Assembly (NCBI GenBank): GCA_900107575.1
Contig: FNQX01000008.1
Coordinates: 1-64,000, forward strand
DNA: 64,000 nucleotides
Direction of reading: 5' to 3'
DNA from: Lachnospiraceae bacterium NK3A20
GTDB lineage: Bacteria > Bacillota > Clostridia > Lachnospirales > Lachnospiraceae
Shown: positions 50,904-59,477 of the stretch, piece after piece
How positions within the stretch are numbered: the stretch's first letter is position 1
How the letters are laid out: the number at the start of each line of letters is the position of its first letter
Notes under the pieces: generated by a model
What the model was told of the DNA's origin: nothing
The model's database searches: none
What the model saw: the letters and a program-made list of their open reading frames with translations, nothing else
Program-made: the position numbers and the translations under genes

Positions 50904-50942
50904 AAACCGGCACCTCCCACATCGCGTGGAAGATACCGGTTT
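50904..50942 (-). terminator. Terminator after gltX
   Basis: On the minus strand AAACCGGTATCTTCCAC (50942-50926) pairs with GTGGGAGGTGCCGGTTT (50920-50904) over 17 positions, three of them G-U, with a 5-nt loop, then CTTTAA. The wobble pairs fit only RNA from the gltX strand. Confidence 0.75.
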
Positions 50943-51026
50943 GATTCATAACAGCAAAAATACCTTGCTGCTGAGGGCGTACCAACGTAGCTATGCAGCA
51001 GGCAGTCCGCATTCTCGCTCAGAGGA

Positions 51027-52493
51027 TTATGCCTGCGCGGCAGAGAGCTTATCGATGCCCTTGCGGATTCGTGCGAGGGATTCTTCCCGTCCGAGCATCT
51101 CCATGATCTGTGTTGCGCCTGCGGGGGTTACCTGTTTGCCGGAAACGGCAGTGCGCAGTGCCCAGATGACGGTCTTGTTCTTATACTCATGCGCCGCGGC
51201 GAACTCCGCAATCTTCTCGAAGAGGGCGTCGTTCGTGAACGTCTCCGCATTCTCAATGATCGGCAGCATGCCGTTTAAGATGTCCAGAGAGTTGGGAAGG
51301 TCTGTCTTTTGTTTTTTATTGACATACATATCAATGCTGTACTCAGGCAGCTCGTTGAAGAAATCGACCATCTCCGCGATGTCAGGGAAGATCTCAATGC
51401 GCGTGCGCACCATCTCCGCCACTTCACGCAGGTCGATATTCTCCCTGTGGATCGCGTCCTTCAGATATGGATATGCCTTCTCGTAGAAGACTTCAGGATC
51501 CATCTTCTTCAGATACTCGCCGTTCATCCAGCGCAGCTTCGTGTAATCGAAAACAGCAGGCGACTTCCCGATTCTGTGGTAATCAAACTCCTTCACGAGC
51601 TCGTCCAGATTGAAGATCTCGTTGTCTCCCTCCGGAGACCAGCCAAGGAGCGCGATGAAGTTCACGACCGCCTCAGGCAGGAAACCCTGCTCGATCAGGT
51701 CCTCATAAGAAGAGTGGCCGCTGCGCTTGGAGAGCTTCTTGTGTTCCTCGTCCGTGATGAGCGGGCAGTGAATGTATTTCGGAACCGGCCAGCCGAACGC
51801 CTCGTAGAGACGGTTGTACTTCGGCGTAGAGGAAATGTACTCATTGCCACGGACCACGTGCGTGATGCCCATCAGATGATCGTCGACCACGTTGGCGAAA
51901 TTGTAGGTAGGATAACCGTCCGACTTGATGAGGATCATATCGTCGAGCTCTTTGTTCTCTACCGTGATATCGCCATACAGCTCATCATGGAAGGTTGTGG
52001 TGCCTTCTGTCGGGTTGTTCTGGCGGATGACGAACGGCTTGCCTGCGGCGAGATTCTCTGCCACCTCTTCTTTGGATAAGTGCAGGCAGTGCTTGTCATA
52101 AACAGAAATTTCCTTGCCGTCCACAACCTGTTTCAGTGACTCCAGTCGCTCCGGCGTGCAGAAACAGTAATACGCCTCGCCCTTGTCGATGAGCTCTTTC
52201 GCATACTGCATATACAGGCCGGCTTTCACGCGCTCTGACTGCACGTAGGGACCGGTCGGTCCTCCGAGCTCGGGAGACTCGTCGGGAATCAGCCTCGTCT
52301 CCTGCATCGTGTGTTTGATGATATCCACGGCGCCTTCCATCTCACGCTTCTGGTCCGTGTCCTCAATGCGGAGAATGAAGTCTCCGCCCTCGTGTTTCGC
52401 GATAAGGTACGCGTACAACGCAGTCCTGAGGTTGCCGACATGCATTCTGCCCGTCGGAGACGGTGCGAATCGGGTTCTGATTTTCTCTGCCAT
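51027..52493 (-). CDS. gltX: Glutamyl-tRNA synthetase
   Basis: Charges tRNA-Glu (and, in many Firmicutes, tRNA-Gln for later amidation). The 488-residue class I enzyme has the HIGH-type motif PSPTGRMHVGNLRTALY (about 10-26; HVGN in place of HIGH, common in GluRS), EDTDQKREME, HVVRGNEYISSTPKYN and the KMSKS-type KKLSKRSGHSS (about 251-261). C-terminal anticodon-binding helices are complete. RBS GGGAGGAAAAG. No T-box antiterminator was found in the leader. Confidence 0.97.
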   Translation of the reverse strand: MAEKIRTRFAPSPTGRMHVGNLRTALYAYLIAKHEGGDFILRIEDTDQKREMEGAVDIIKHTMQETRLIPDESPELGGPTGPYVQSERVKAGLYMQYAKELIDKGEAYYCFCTPERLESLKQVVDGKEISVYDKHCLHLSKEEVAENLAAGKPFVIRQNNPTEGTTTFHDELYGDITVENKELDDMILIKSDGYPTYNFANVVDDHLMGITHVVRGNEYISSTPKYNRLYEAFGWPVPKYIHCPLITDEEHKKLSKRSGHSSYEDLIEQGFLPEAVVNFIALLGWSPEGDNEIFNLDELVKEFDYHRIGKSPAVFDYTKLRWMNGEYLKKMDPEVFYEKAYPYLKDAIHRENIDLREVAEMVRTRIEIFPDIAEMVDFFNELPEYSIDMYVNKKQKTDLPNSLDILNGMLPIIENAETFTNDALFEKIAEFAAAHEYKNKTVIWALRTAVSGKQVTPAGATQIMEMLGREESLARIRKGIDKLSAAQA

Positions 52494-52636
52494 AATCTTT
52501 TCCTCCCAGCCGCCTGGAAACTCCCGCTCATGCGGATGAATGACTGTTTCCGGGGCATAATAATAACGCCATGCCGAACGGCACAGCGCTATCAGTATAA
52601 GCTTCCCTTATATAAATCGCAAGGAAAGATCGTATC

Positions 52637-52656
52637 TGTTCCGTACCGCCCGAAGC
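52637..52656 (+). repeat. Dispersed repeat core, copy near 52.6 kb
   Basis: TGTTCCGTACCGCCCGAAGC resembles the cores at 12602, 16470 and 62243; with the preceding GTATC it matches copy A over 25 positions with few changes. It lies in the gap between the dehydrogenase stop and gltX start. Confidence 0.45.
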
Positions 52657-52681
52657 ATCCCCCCGAAGCACTACAAGAGAT

Positions 52682-53659
52682 CTAGCTGACGTACCCGCTT
52701 TCCTTGTTGACCACGCTCATGAATTCGCCGTCTCCATGGTATGCCCTGTAGTTATGGAATACGATCTTGAAGATATTTTCCACCGTAATGTCGAGGTGCG
52801 CTCCTCCGGTGATATGCGGCGTGATGAGAAGATTTGGTACCGCAAAGAGAGGGTCCTGATCCGGGATCGGCTCCACCTCCGCGACATCAATCCAGATGCC
52901 GGAGAATCTCCCGGAAATGGCCGGATCCAGCAGTGCCTCCCTGTCGATGACATTGCCTCTTCCAACATTCATGAGGAAGGCTCCCTCTTTGCAGGCAGCC
53001 ATCATCTCTTTATCAAAGAGATGGTAGGTCGCATCCGTCCCGGGAAGACTTAAGGCTATGACGTCTGCCTTTGCAACCTCTGCCTTCAGCTCATCCAAAG
53101 GATGCACTTCGTTAAGCCCTTCCGGGCAGATGCCCGCTCTTCTGCGCACGCCTACGAGCGTGATCGGATGCTCAGAAGTCTCAAATGCGCGGATGTGGCG
53201 GGCGAAATCCATGCCGATATTGCCGACCCCGACGAGGAGAATTCTCTTGCCTGCGGGCGTCGTGACCACGCCATCATCCTTCCAGGTCTGGTTCTGCTGG
53301 TTGACGAAATAGGCCGGGATCTTCTTCATCATGACGAGCAGCATGCCGACCATGTATTCGGAGATCGCCGTACCGTACGCGCCGGTTGCGGAGGTGAGGA
53401 CGGTTCTCTCGCCGGTCACGCCGGGCTTTGCATAGGCGTCGGCACCGGAATTGTTGAGCTGCACCCATTCGAGCGCGTGGTTGGATCGGATGCTGTCAAC
53501 TGACATGTTGCCGATCACGGCATTGTATTTCGTCATCTCTTCGGGAGCCACCTCCTGCGTGGTGTCGAAGACGATTTCATCCCCGTACTGATCGGCAACC
53601 GTCCGCAGCGCCTTCTGTTGTTCCTCGTTGAAGTGGTATGCCACAAGAACTCTTTTCAT
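52682..53659 (-). CDS. D-2-hydroxyacid dehydrogenase
   Basis: NAD-dependent oxidoreductase of the D-isomer family. Start ATG 53659 (MKRVLVAYHFNEEQQKALR) behind GAGGAGA; 325 residues. Rossmann loop LLVGVGNIGMDFARHIRAF (about 141-159), substrate Arg in NVGRGNVIDREALLD, Glu in VAEVEPIPDQDP and the catalytic His in ITPHITGGAHL. The order and length fit glyoxylate/hydroxypyruvate or similar reductases; the substrate cannot be assigned. It stands alone between gltX and the DUF3048 gene. Confidence 0.92.
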   Translation of the reverse strand: MKRVLVAYHFNEEQQKALRTVADQYGDEIVFDTTQEVAPEEMTKYNAVIGNMSVDSIRSNHALEWVQLNNSGADAYAKPGVTGERTVLTSATGAYGTAISEYMVGMLLVMMKKIPAYFVNQQNQTWKDDGVVTTPAGKRILLVGVGNIGMDFARHIRAFETSEHPITLVGVRRRAGICPEGLNEVHPLDELKAEVAKADVIALSLPGTDATYHLFDKEMMAACKEGAFLMNVGRGNVIDREALLDPAISGRFSGIWIDVAEVEPIPDQDPLFAVPNLLITPHITGGAHLDITVENIFKIVFHNYRAYHGDGEFMSVVNKESGYVS

Positions 53660-53683
53660 GGTCGCGTCTCCTCTGATCTTCAA

Positions 53684-53714
53684 ATCCCCACAGGTCGCGC
53701 AGGTCTGTGGGGAT
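53684..53714 (-). terminator. Terminator after the DUF3048 lipoprotein gene
   Basis: ATCCCCACAG (53684-53693) and CTGTGGGGAT (53705-53714) pair perfectly over 10 bases with an 11-nt loop; on the minus strand TTTG follows. It ends the seven-gene operon from 60.3 kb. Confidence 0.7.
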
Positions 53715-53732
53715 GGATGTGTCTGTATTCAC

Positions 53733-54884
53733 TTACTGTATGGTCACGCTGCCCCAGGTGTCATTCGGGCAGATGCCGATGTAGCTCTTGCCGCTGTTGA
53801 CAGTGATCTGCTGGCCGGAAGCATCATAGTATCTCGTGATGGCGGTCTCGCTGCTCTTCGTCCAGGTGATCGGAATTGCGTAGCCGTCCGTCAGGTAGTA
53901 GCCGGGCTGGCCATTGTTCACGATATCGTATTTCAGATACCCGTGCTCATCATAGACATTGAAGCTGCAGCTCTGCAGGAAGACATTCTTGTAACTCATG
54001 GTCGCGCCGGTGATGCCGTCCTTGGAAGGTGCGCCGTACTCATAGTAGTCGTAGGTCTTCGTCGAGCTGTTGTAGATGAGCTGGGAGTTCGTGTGCGGGA
54101 AGTTCAGCACGGCCTTGCTGGCTGTGATCGCGCCGCTCTCTTTCGAGAGATCCACCTCTTCTCCGTACTCCGCGAACTGGAAGTGGTCACCGGGATAAGC
54201 GGTGTAGCTCGTCGAGACGCCGGCTGCGGAGAATCTTCCTGCCATTTCTCCCTGCAGGCAGTATTCCGTGAACTCGGTCGCCTTGCCATTATTCACTCTG
54301 GAAAAGTATCCGGAGAAGTGCGGCGGCGCCCAGTTCGTTGCCCAGTACTGGTCGTTGTAGAACGGCCCGCCATCGTGGCAGAGCACGGCATTCCACTCGG
54401 GCGCCAGGAAGATGTTGGTCGGTCTGGTGCTGCGGATGGAGCCCAGCTGTGTGATGCTGCCCCAGTCCTTGAGGACACACATCAGTCTCGTGATTCTGTT
54501 GTTGTCAGTCGAATTCAGCATCTCATAGACCACGTCGCAGTCCACGGCACCGTAATGCGGCATGGCGCGCTCGTCATTGTCGATCATCATCGCAATGGGG
54601 CGCTGATTCTGAAGGCTGGTGCTGATCGGGAGTCCGGTCAGTTCGGAACGGTAAGTGCCCTCCGGAAGCTCTTTGGAAGCCTCTTCTTCCGTCGTTGCTT
54701 CGGTGGCGGCTTCGTCCACTTTATCTTCTTCGGTCTTTGCGATCTGCGCATCCTCCGGGATGGATTCCCACTCCGGTGTCGTCGCGTTCAGGTCCGGGTT
54801 CTCGTCCGCCGATGAGCATCCTATGATAGAGAGTGCCATGATCGCTGCCGCACAGCCCGCGATCCATCTGCTGCCAAATTTCAT
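53733..54884 (-). CDS. DUF3048 (YerB-like) lipoprotein
   Basis: A secreted lipoprotein of unknown function. Start ATG 54884 (MKFGSRWIAGCAAAIMAL) with GAGGAG at the right distance; an ATG 9 bases earlier overlaps that site. The signal peptide ends in the lipobox LSIIGCSS. After an acidic Thr/Glu linker (about 25-70) comes the DUF3048 pair: TGLPISTSLQNQRPIAMMIDND, GAVDCDVVYEMLN, ITRLMCVL, RSTRP and later YYDASGQQITVNSGKSYIGICP. Family members sit outside Firmicute cells and are linked to envelope functions without a proven activity. Last gene of the operon. Confidence 0.9.
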   Translation of the reverse strand: MKFGSRWIAGCAAAIMALSIIGCSSADENPDLNATTPEWESIPEDAQIAKTEEDKVDEAATEATTEEEASKELPEGTYRSELTGLPISTSLQNQRPIAMMIDNDERAMPHYGAVDCDVVYEMLNSTDNNRITRLMCVLKDWGSITQLGSIRSTRPTNIFLAPEWNAVLCHDGGPFYNDQYWATNWAPPHFSGYFSRVNNGKATEFTEYCLQGEMAGRFSAAGVSTSYTAYPGDHFQFAEYGEEVDLSKESGAITASKAVLNFPHTNSQLIYNSSTKTYDYYEYGAPSKDGITGATMSYKNVFLQSCSFNVYDEHGYLKYDIVNNGQPGYYLTDGYAIPITWTKSSETAITRYYDASGQQITVNSGKSYIGICPNDTWGSVTIQ

Positions 54885-54990
54885 TTTATCCATTCTCCTC
54901 GTGTTCGTTTCCTGTCCGGTGGCCGGCAATTCCGGCACCAAAAATCATTATAATACCATGCATCCGGAATCCACAATCGGGATTCTGCGC

Positions 54991-55491
54991 TCAGAATCTT
55001 AGATCGTCGTTTCCTATGGGGTGGTCGCTTGGCATACAGGGACGTTTCGTTTGCTCTGCGGTGGAAAGGCGCTTGTACATGCCGGCCTTCGACAGCCCCA
55101 GAACTTTGGCGGCGCCGATGGCTCCGTACGCCGTGATGAGGCCGCGCACCTTTTTGACCGTGGCCTTCTCCTCGCCCTCGTCCGTCTGATACCAGATGTC
55201 TTCGAGGGGCCTTCCCGCGTGGCGGGTCTTGAGATTCTTCAGATTGTTCTCCCGCACCGTGAGTTTCAGAATTCTTCCCCGGTCCGTCTTCGTAAGCTCC
55301 AGAGTAACGCCGGTTCCAGAGAGCTCCTTTGCAATCCTTGCCACATCCCTTTCCTGATCTTCCACGGGGTACGCGGGATCTTCGGAGAGGAGAAAACAGC
55401 AGGCGAGCCCCCGCTCTTTGGTAAGGAGCTCTTTCCTCTCCGCAGCGCGGCGCTTTCTGATCTCCTCTTTGGTTGGATAGAAATTTTTCAC
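54991..55491 (-). CDS. Small helix-turn-helix-like hypothetical protein
   Basis: 166 residues, not recognised. A GTG start (55491) directly follows the dut stop. The N-terminus is highly charged (IRKRRAAERKELLTKERG), the middle has mixed strands, and the C-terminal 50 residues contain LITAYGAIGAAKVLGLSKAG followed by MYKRL, which fits a helix-turn-helix of the Fis/resolvase type. It lies between dut and the DUF3048 gene in the same transcript. A DNA-binding role is plausible but unproven. Confidence 0.7.
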   Translation of the reverse strand: MKNFYPTKEEIRKRRAAERKELLTKERGLACCFLLSEDPAYPVEDQERDVARIAKELSGTGVTLELTKTDRGRILKLTVRENNLKNLKTRHAGRPLEDIWYQTDEGEEKATVKKVRGLITAYGAIGAAKVLGLSKAGMYKRLSTAEQTKRPCMPSDHPIGNDDLRF

Positions 55492-55493
55492 CT

Positions 55494-55931
55494 TCAGTTC
55501 TTCCCCGTGGAGCCGAAGCCTCCCTCACCGCGCTGCGTCCTGGAGAGCTCATTGGTCTCATTGAATTCTACCGGGAGGTAGGGAATGACGACCATCTGCG
55601 CGATCCGCTCTCCGGGCGTGATGCTGCGTTCCGTGTCCGCATCATTGTGCAGACCGATCTGCCACATACCGCGGTAGTCGCTGTCCACGACACCGACGCA
55701 GTTGCCCGGCCGCAGCTGCTCTTTCATGGCAAGACCGCTGCGCGCGAAAATCGCGCCGAAATATCCCTCCGGGATTTCCATGGAGAGGCCCGTCGGAATC
55801 ATCGCCGTTGTGTGCGGCGCGATATGCACCGTCTCCTGCACATCGGCATAGAGATCATAGCCTGCGGCAGAGTCGCTCCCCCGCATGGGGAGCTTTGCTG
55901 TGGGCGTCAGTTTCTTCACATTAATTCTCAT
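55494..55931 (-). CDS. dut: dUTP diphosphatase
   Basis: Hydrolyses dUTP to dUMP, keeping uracil out of DNA. Start ATG 55931 (MRINVKKLTPTAKLPMRG) with CGGAGACAG upstream; 145 residues, the trimeric all-beta type. The five motifs are visible: GSDSAAGYDLYAD, FARSGLAMKEQL, GVVDSDYRGMWQIG, GERIAQMVVIP and RGEGGFGSTG. Follows rnhA by 13 bases; the two fit a nucleic-acid maintenance theme along with the MutS homologue. Confidence 0.97.
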   Translation of the reverse strand: MRINVKKLTPTAKLPMRGSDSAAGYDLYADVQETVHIAPHTTAMIPTGLSMEIPEGYFGAIFARSGLAMKEQLRPGNCVGVVDSDYRGMWQIGLHNDADTERSITPGERIAQMVVIPYLPVEFNETNELSRTQRGEGGFGSTGKN

Positions 55932-55944
55932 GCATCTGTCTCCG

Positions 55945-56427
55945 TTACCCTGCATCTACATTCGGTTTCCTGGTCTTCTGCGCATCCGCCGCCGTCGTTG
56001 CCAGCGTATCGCACCGCTCGTTCTCCGGCTGCCCGTTGTGCCCCTTCACCCAGTGGAAGTGTACGGTGTGCGGCTCCATGGCGGCGAGAAGCCGCTTCCA
56101 GAGATCCTGATTCTTAACCCGCTGCCTGCCTGCTGTTTTCCAGCCGTTGGCCTGCCAGCTGACAATCCAGCTCTTCAGAAATGCGTTGATCAGATAGCTG
56201 GAGTCGGAATAGAGGTCCACCTCGCAGGGGCGGTTCAGATGCTCCAGCGCTACGATGGCACCCAGGAGCTCCATGCGGTTGTTCGACGTCGGGTTGAAGC
56301 CCTCGGAGAACTCCTTCTCGTGGAGCTCGCCCTTCGCGTCGCGGAACTGGATGATGGAGCCGTACCCGCCCGGGCCGTCCGGATTGCCGCGCGCCGCGCC
56401 GTCACTGTATATTGTTACTTTTGTCAT
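55945..56427 (-). CDS. rnhA: Ribonuclease HI
   Basis: Cleaves RNA in RNA-DNA hybrids. The 160-residue protein has the catalytic acids: Asp in VTIYSDGAARGNPGG-like segment (here YSDGAARGNPDGPGG), Glu in TSNNRMELLGAI, Asp in LYSDSSYLINA, and the last Asp in NERCDTLATTAA, with the basic protrusion WKTAGRQRVKNQDLW. Length normal. RBS TTGGAG; it begins 16 bases after the membrane MutS homologue stops. Confidence 0.96.
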   Translation of the reverse strand: MTKVTIYSDGAARGNPDGPGGYGSIIQFRDAKGELHEKEFSEGFNPTSNNRMELLGAIVALEHLNRPCEVDLYSDSSYLINAFLKSWIVSWQANGWKTAGRQRVKNQDLWKRLLAAMEPHTVHFHWVKGHNGQPENERCDTLATTAADAQKTRKPNVDAG

Positions 56428-56442
56428 GCATCTACTCCAAAA

Positions 56443-58179
56443 CTATTGCCAGATCCCGGTCGCTTCGAATGCCTGCGCCCGCTTCTTTGCGCGCTCCGTG
56501 ATCTTCTCATCGAAGCCGACGGCACCGAGGAGGCGAATCGCGTTCCGTGACCGGGCCTTTCCCCTGTGAATCTCATACGAGAACACGACGTCTTTCCTGC
56601 CCGTGCCCTCGTTGTCACGCAACTCTTCCTCGAAGTGGTAATTGTCGTAATCGGCGCCCAACAGCTCCGAGAGCTCGATGTCGTGCGTTGCGGCGAAACA
56701 TAAAACGCCGCTCTTAGCAAAGGTTTCGAGGATCTCCGAGCTCGCTGCAATTCTCTCGATCGTATTCGTGCCGCGCAGGACTTCGTCGATGAAACACAGC
56801 ACCGGATTCTCCGGGGAATCCTTTGCCCTCGCCGCGTCCACGATCCGCTTTAAAGATTTAATCTCTACCATGAAATAGGAATCGCCCGCCTGGATGCTGT
56901 CGCGGAGCGCCATGGACGAGTAGATCCTGTAATATCTTCCCCGGTATTCCTTCGCGCAGACCGTGAGAATTGTCTGTCCAAGGAGTGCCGCAAGCGCCGC
57001 AGCCTTGAGGAAGGTCGACTTGCCGGAGGCATTGGAGCCTGTGAGGAGGATGGGCCGCGCAGCCTCAATGCTGTTGGGCACCGGATGCTCCAGCAGCGGA
57101 TGATAGAGGTCCGAGGCACGGAGGCCGATATCACTCCCGTTCTCTTTTCCAGTGATAAATTCCGGCGTGCAATAATAAGACAGGCTCTTGCGGTAGGACG
57201 CGATGGAGATCTCCGTGTCGATTCTGCCGACGATCTCGATCACCCTGTCCACGTCGGTTCTTTGCGCTTCTGCCACGGAGAGCATCTGGTTGAACTTGAT
57301 CAGATCCAGGTGGAACACCATGCGGATGTAGTCAAAGAGAAGGTCGAACGGGTTACCGTTTCCTCCCTCCCGGGTGAGCATGAAGCTCCCCTTCCGAAAG
57401 CCTGAGAGCTTCCCTGCCGCATCACGCAGCGCGTCCAGATCCAGCGTAAGGTCTTTGGGGACGTCTGTCATCGGCACCGCGAGCAGACGGTCGCTGCATT
57501 TGAGGAGCCGCAGCAGGTAGCGGAATGAGACGATGTACGGATCAATTCTGCCCTTCTCATTGAGGTACGTCACCATGTTCACGATACTCGCGAGCACGAG
57601 GAGAACGATGCCGATCTGCACGTTTGCGAACATGATAGCGATCGCGGCAAACGGCAGCACGAAGTGCATATATTCCCTGAAACTATTGCGCTCCCCCAGC
57701 TCATCCAACAGGTCCAGATAGTCGTAGAGCGAGAACTTGCCCGTGTGCCCGAGATCGTAGAGGGCGCGCTCCATCATAAGGCGCGATTTCTCATGTTCAT
57801 CCTGTTGAAAATAAGAGACGGCCCCCTCACGCACGGTGGCGTACGCATCCGACAGCGAAGGCGTGCGGAGCACATAGTAGAGATATTCTTCTCCTGCGGC
57901 ACTCTTCGTGATGTCGATGCGGTTATAGACAGCGTCCAGGTCGAGATCATTCCAGGTGATATCGTCAATCGCGCGCGCCGATCTGTGCTTTAGATAATAC
58001 CCCGGCACCCTGGCATAGCGCTCCGGGCTCATATCCTTGGAAGGAATGGCTCCGAACTGCCTCGTGAAAAGCGAATGCAGCACCGCGTTCCGTCTTCTGT
58101 TGTTGACGAACCCCAGCCAGGCCGTGACGATCACTACCGTGATCAGGAAGCCGAGGAAGGTTACTGTGCTCTCTGTCAT
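56443..58179 (-). CDS. Membrane-anchored MutS-family ATPase
   Basis: 578 residues. N-terminal TM helix (about 5-24, TVTFLGFLITVVIVTAWLGF), a second membrane hairpin (about 172-208), a MutS-like lever/clamp region, and a C-terminal MutS ATPase: GSNASGKSTFLKAAALAAL (Walker A), LCFIDEVLRGTNTIER (Walker B) and FAATHDIELS. It lacks the mismatch-recognition domain, so it is not a mismatch repair MutS; the true MutS is at 38.9 kb. Such membrane MutS relatives are known in Clostridia and Bacteroidetes without an assigned role. ATGA overlap with the deaminase gene upstream. Confidence 0.88.
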   Translation of the reverse strand: MTESTVTFLGFLITVVIVTAWLGFVNNRRRNAVLHSLFTRQFGAIPSKDMSPERYARVPGYYLKHRSARAIDDITWNDLDLDAVYNRIDITKSAAGEEYLYYVLRTPSLSDAYATVREGAVSYFQQDEHEKSRLMMERALYDLGHTGKFSLYDYLDLLDELGERNSFREYMHFVLPFAAIAIMFANVQIGIVLLVLASIVNMVTYLNEKGRIDPYIVSFRYLLRLLKCSDRLLAVPMTDVPKDLTLDLDALRDAAGKLSGFRKGSFMLTREGGNGNPFDLLFDYIRMVFHLDLIKFNQMLSVAEAQRTDVDRVIEIVGRIDTEISIASYRKSLSYYCTPEFITGKENGSDIGLRASDLYHPLLEHPVPNSIEAARPILLTGSNASGKSTFLKAAALAALLGQTILTVCAKEYRGRYYRIYSSMALRDSIQAGDSYFMVEIKSLKRIVDAARAKDSPENPVLCFIDEVLRGTNTIERIAASSEILETFAKSGVLCFAATHDIELSELLGADYDNYHFEEELRDNEGTGRKDVVFSYEIHRGKARSRNAIRLLGAVGFDEKITERAKKRAQAFEATGIWQ

Positions 58180-59477
58180 GAACGTCCTACAATTCTTGTC
58201 TTAATCGCGTTGCAGTCAGCGTAAATCTTCTCCGGATCTTCGCCTATGTGGAAATTCATCCTGCCGTCGAACCGATCATACAGGATCCTGCCGGCCACCA
58301 TGGTCATAATGACATTTTCCTTGGAACCGGAGTATACGACATTCGCCGCGATGTTGTTCAGAGGCTGCATGTTGGGCTGGTGCAGGTCGATCATGATCAT
58401 GTCGGCCAGCTTGCCGGGTGCCAGCACATCCGTATCCGGAAGGCGCATCACATGCGATCCGTTCACCGTTGCCATCTTGAGCACCTCGTAGAACGGCACG
58501 GCTGCCGCATTGTTCTCTCTGAGCTTCCCAAGGCCGGTGGCGAGGAACATCTCGCGGAACATGTCGAGCGCGTTGTTGCTCGCGGGGCCGTCCGTGCCGA
58601 GCGCAACGGGAATCCCCATGCGCAGGTAATCGGAAAGCGGCGCAATGCCGGAGGCGAGCTTCGTATTGGAGCCAGGGTTCGTCACAACATCGATATGCTT
58701 CTCCTTCATGATCTCCCAGTCGGCGGGCGTTGTGTGCACGCAGTGATAGCCCGCGCCGCCGTAGTCGAAGATCCCCTTCTTCGCAAGGAAGGCCACGGGC
58801 GTCATCCCGTAGCGCTCTTTGCAGCCCTCGACTTCATCCGCGGTCTCCGCGACATGAACGTAGACGGGCGCCTGATATTTTTTTGCAAGATCCGCAATCT
58901 TCTCAATGAGCTCCTCGGAGCAGGTGTATTCCGCGTGGAAGCCCAGCTGCATGGAGATGAGCGGGTCTTTGCCGTTCAGTTTCTGATACCAGTCTTCGAG
59001 AAGTTCCGGTGACTGGGAGAAATTGTTGACTCCGCCAACCTCGACGAGGCGCATGCCCATCTCGGAGAACGCCTGCGCGATCGTTTCCGGCGTGAGATAC
59101 ATCTCCATCGCCGCGGTGATGCCGCTCGTCAGATATTCCAGCACGGCGAGCTTCGAGAGCGCATAGATATCTTCCGGCGTCAGCTTCGCTTCGTAGGGGA
59201 AGACCTGGTGATTCAGCCAGTCAGAGAGCGGCAGATCGTCCGCGTTGGAACGCAGCATCGTCATCGCGGAGTGCGTGTGCGCATCTTTAAAGCCCGGCAT
59301 CAGAAGATTCCCCTTGCAGTCGATCTCCCTGTCGAAGTGGCCGCGGCACATCTCGACGCCCTTTCCGTCGCCGACATAGATGATCTTCTCGTTCTCAACA
59401 TACACCTCGCCCTGGAAAACATCAGGCGCAGCGGCTTTCATGGTCAGAATTCTGGCATTGTAAAATCTGGTTCTCAT
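58176..59477 (-). CDS. mtaD: Amidohydrolase, MTA/SAH deaminase-like
   Basis: Metal-dependent deaminase of the family that converts 5'-methylthioadenosine or S-adenosylhomocysteine to the inosine form. The 433-residue protein has the HxH in KDAHTHSAMTMLRSN (about 66-68), YVHVAETADEVEG, the His in GYHCVHTTPADWE and Asp in LGTDGPASNNALDMF. It overlaps punA by ATGA and so would feed methylthioinosine or inosylhomocysteine to purine nucleoside phosphorylase, a neat salvage pair. Guanine or other aminopurine deamination is possible; the name is by similarity only. Confidence 0.85.
   Translation of the reverse strand: MRTRFYNARILTMKAAAPDVFQGEVYVENEKIIYVGDGKGVEMCRGHFDREIDCKGNLLMPGFKDAHTHSAMTMLRSNADDLPLSDWLNHQVFPYEAKLTPEDIYALSKLAVLEYLTSGITAAMEMYLTPETIAQAFSEMGMRLVEVGGVNNFSQSPELLEDWYQKLNGKDPLISMQLGFHAEYTCSEELIEKIADLAKKYQAPVYVHVAETADEVEGCKERYGMTPVAFLAKKGIFDYGGAGYHCVHTTPADWEIMKEKHIDVVTNPGSNTKLASGIAPLSDYLRMGIPVALGTDGPASNNALDMFREMFLATGLGKLRENNAAAVPFYEVLKMATVNGSHVMRLPDTDVLAPGKLADMIMIDLHQPNMQPLNNIAANVVYSGSKENVIMTMVAGRILYDRFDGRMNFHIGEDPEKIYADCNAIKTRIVGRS

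Noticed and set aside
52494-52681. T-box riboswitch in front of gltX
   Set aside because: No AGGGTGG-type antiterminator or specifier stem was found on the minus strand; the gap holds only a repeat core and a ribosome site.
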